Source of the DNA: JBHIDQ01 sp046760155
GTDB lineage: Bacteria > Chloroflexota > Dehalococcoidia > Dehalococcoidales > RBG-16-60-22
Assembly (NCBI GenBank): GCA_046760155.1
Contig: JBHIDQ010000075.1
Span: 1-6,982, forward strand
Reading direction: 5' to 3'
DNA: 6,982 nt
Shown here: piece after piece, positions 6,132 to 6,982 of the stretch
How positions within the stretch are numbered: the first letter of the stretch is position 1
Layout of the letters: the number at the start of each line of letters is the position of its first letter
Notes under the pieces: generated by a model
Database searches by the model: none
What the model saw: only the letters and a program-made list of their open reading frames with translations
Told to the model about the DNA's origin: nothing
Position numbers and translations under genes: made by a program

Positions 6132-6982
6132 CTATCTTTTTCGCTCTACGACGTAGTCGGTTAGGTCGGTTAATGCCTGACGACTGGAATTTTTGGGTAA
6201 TAGTCTGAGATTTTGGTAAGCCTTGGCACAATATTGTGAGGCTACTGCGTAGCATTCCTCAACGATTGACGAATTGCGAATTAGCGCTATCGCCTGTTCG
6301 ATATTTTGCTGCTTGTCCCTGTTTGCAAACAGGCTTTTAACTGGATTGTTCTCTGGATAGCGTTCTAGGAGCAGCATTGTCGGTAAGGTGAGAGTGCCTT
6401 GAGCTAGGTCTGAGCCTACTGGCTTGCCCAGCTCATCCTCGGTGCCAATGAAATCCAGAATGTCATCGACAATTTGAAAGGCGATGCCAAGGTTGTAACC
6501 ATATTCTTTTAGCGCTTTAACTGACTTTTCCGGAGCTTCACTCAAAATGGCTCCCGATTCGGTAGACAGAGAAAATAGTGAAGCGGTTTTATGGGCAATC
6601 CTCTGAAAGTAGTGCTGCCGGGTCTGCTCCAGCTTAAAAGCACTGAGGAATTGACTTAATTCTCCACTGGAGATAGTAGCCAGGGTTTGCGAAAAGAGCT
6701 TGATTGCTCGTGGGCTTTGTGTGTCCGAGACAAACTCTCCGGCCTTGGCAAACAGGTAATCACCCAGAAGTACAGCTGGTTCCTCACCCCATACCTGATA
6801 AATCGTGGGCCTACCCCGGCGAACTACGGACTTATCGATGGCGTCATCATGAACTAGGGTTGCCGTATGCATCAGCTCAACGGAGACCGCCATGGGCAGG
6901 AGATATTCAAGGTTATAATGGTAAAACTTGCCCGCCAGCAGGGTAAGGGCGGGCCGAATTCCTTTGCCACCACCCCTCACCA
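6132..6982 (-). CDS. Long-chain polyprenyl diphosphate synthase, N-terminus cut by window edge
   Basis: Trans-isoprenyl diphosphate synthases condense IPP onto allylic primers to build quinone or other lipid side chains. About 283 residues are visible and roughly 40 should be missing upstream; the GTG at 6980 is an internal Val codon next to the GGKGIRP IPP-binding motif, not the start. Counting from there, the first Asp-rich motif DDAID is at 45-49, the KT pair of KTASLF at 131-132, and the second Asp-rich motif DDILD at 172-176, followed by GKPVGSDLAQGTLTLP. Residues 4 and 5 positions before the first motif are Thr and Ala (HTATLVHDD), small side chains as in IspB-type enzymes. This suggests a long product (about C30-C50), such as a menaquinone tail, rather than FPP or GGPP. 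It is transcribed toward ftsH. Exact chain length cannot be assigned. Confidence 0.93.
   Translation of the reverse strand, partial: VRGGGKGIRPALTLLAGKFYHYNLEYLLPMAVSVELMHTATLVHDDAIDKSVVRRGRPTIYQVWGEEPAVLLGDYLFAKAGEFVSDTQSPRAIKLFSQTLATISSGELSQFLSAFKLEQTRQHYFQRIAHKTASLFSLSTESGAILSEAPEKSVKALKEYGYNLGIAFQIVDDILDFIGTEDELGKPVGSDLAQGTLTLPTMLLLERYPENNPVKSLFANRDKQQNIEQAIALIRNSSIVEECYAVASQYCAKAYQNLRLLPKNSSRQALTDLTDYVVERKR

Noticed and set aside
6110..6208. Short plus-strand ORF after GGAGGG (MKMINYQAIF...)
   Set aside because: It has a plausible ribosome site but overlaps the polyprenyl synthase 3' end in antisense, is only about 32 codons long, and has no supporting promoter or known motif.

Overview
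The window looks like a piece of bacterial chromosome of middling GC content with tightly packed housekeeping genes. Several traits point, as an inference only, to an anaerobic or thermophile-related lineage such as Chloroflexota (Dehalococcoidia-like). These are an archaeal-looking endonuclease IV homologue, an AcoX/COG3199 protein beside a dihydrolipoamide acyltransferase, GTG starts on two genes, and a tRNA gene that does not encode CCA. No mobile element, CRISPR array, rRNA or plasmid signature was seen.

Left part (1-2980, minus strand). A leftward operon is read from a strong promoter (TTGACA, 18-nt spacer, TATGAT, extended -10) at 2951-2980. Its gene order is M42 metallopeptidase (2905-1871), AcoX-like ATP-NAD kinase-family protein (1834-845), then the E2 subunit of a 2-oxo acid or acetoin dehydrogenase complex (828 to beyond position 1). 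Gaps are 36 and 16 nt, so co-transcription is likely. A 10-bp direct repeat with a 30-bp period brackets the -35 box of this promoter and is a candidate operator.

Centre (3042-3987, plus strand). Diverging from that operon is an extended -10 promoter, a complete tRNA-Thr(CGU) gene, and 27 nt later a 275-aa endonuclease IV-family TIM-barrel protein.

Right part (3989-6982). The complete AAA+ membrane protease gene ftsH (4077-6014) has its own extended -10 promoter and a GTG start. It converges on a long-chain polyprenyl diphosphate synthase gene that enters from the right edge (minus strand, stop at 6132). The two stops flank a 117-nt spacer with a strong GC-rich hairpin.

No stretch over 300 bases lacks a gene. 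The functions are mainly core: central metabolism (E2), protein turnover (FtsH, M42), DNA repair or sugar chemistry (Nfo-like), translation (tRNA) and quinone or lipid side chains (polyprenyl synthase). The least explained part is the peptidase-AcoX-E2 unit and its repeat-bearing promoter. I see no clear new defence or mobile system here.
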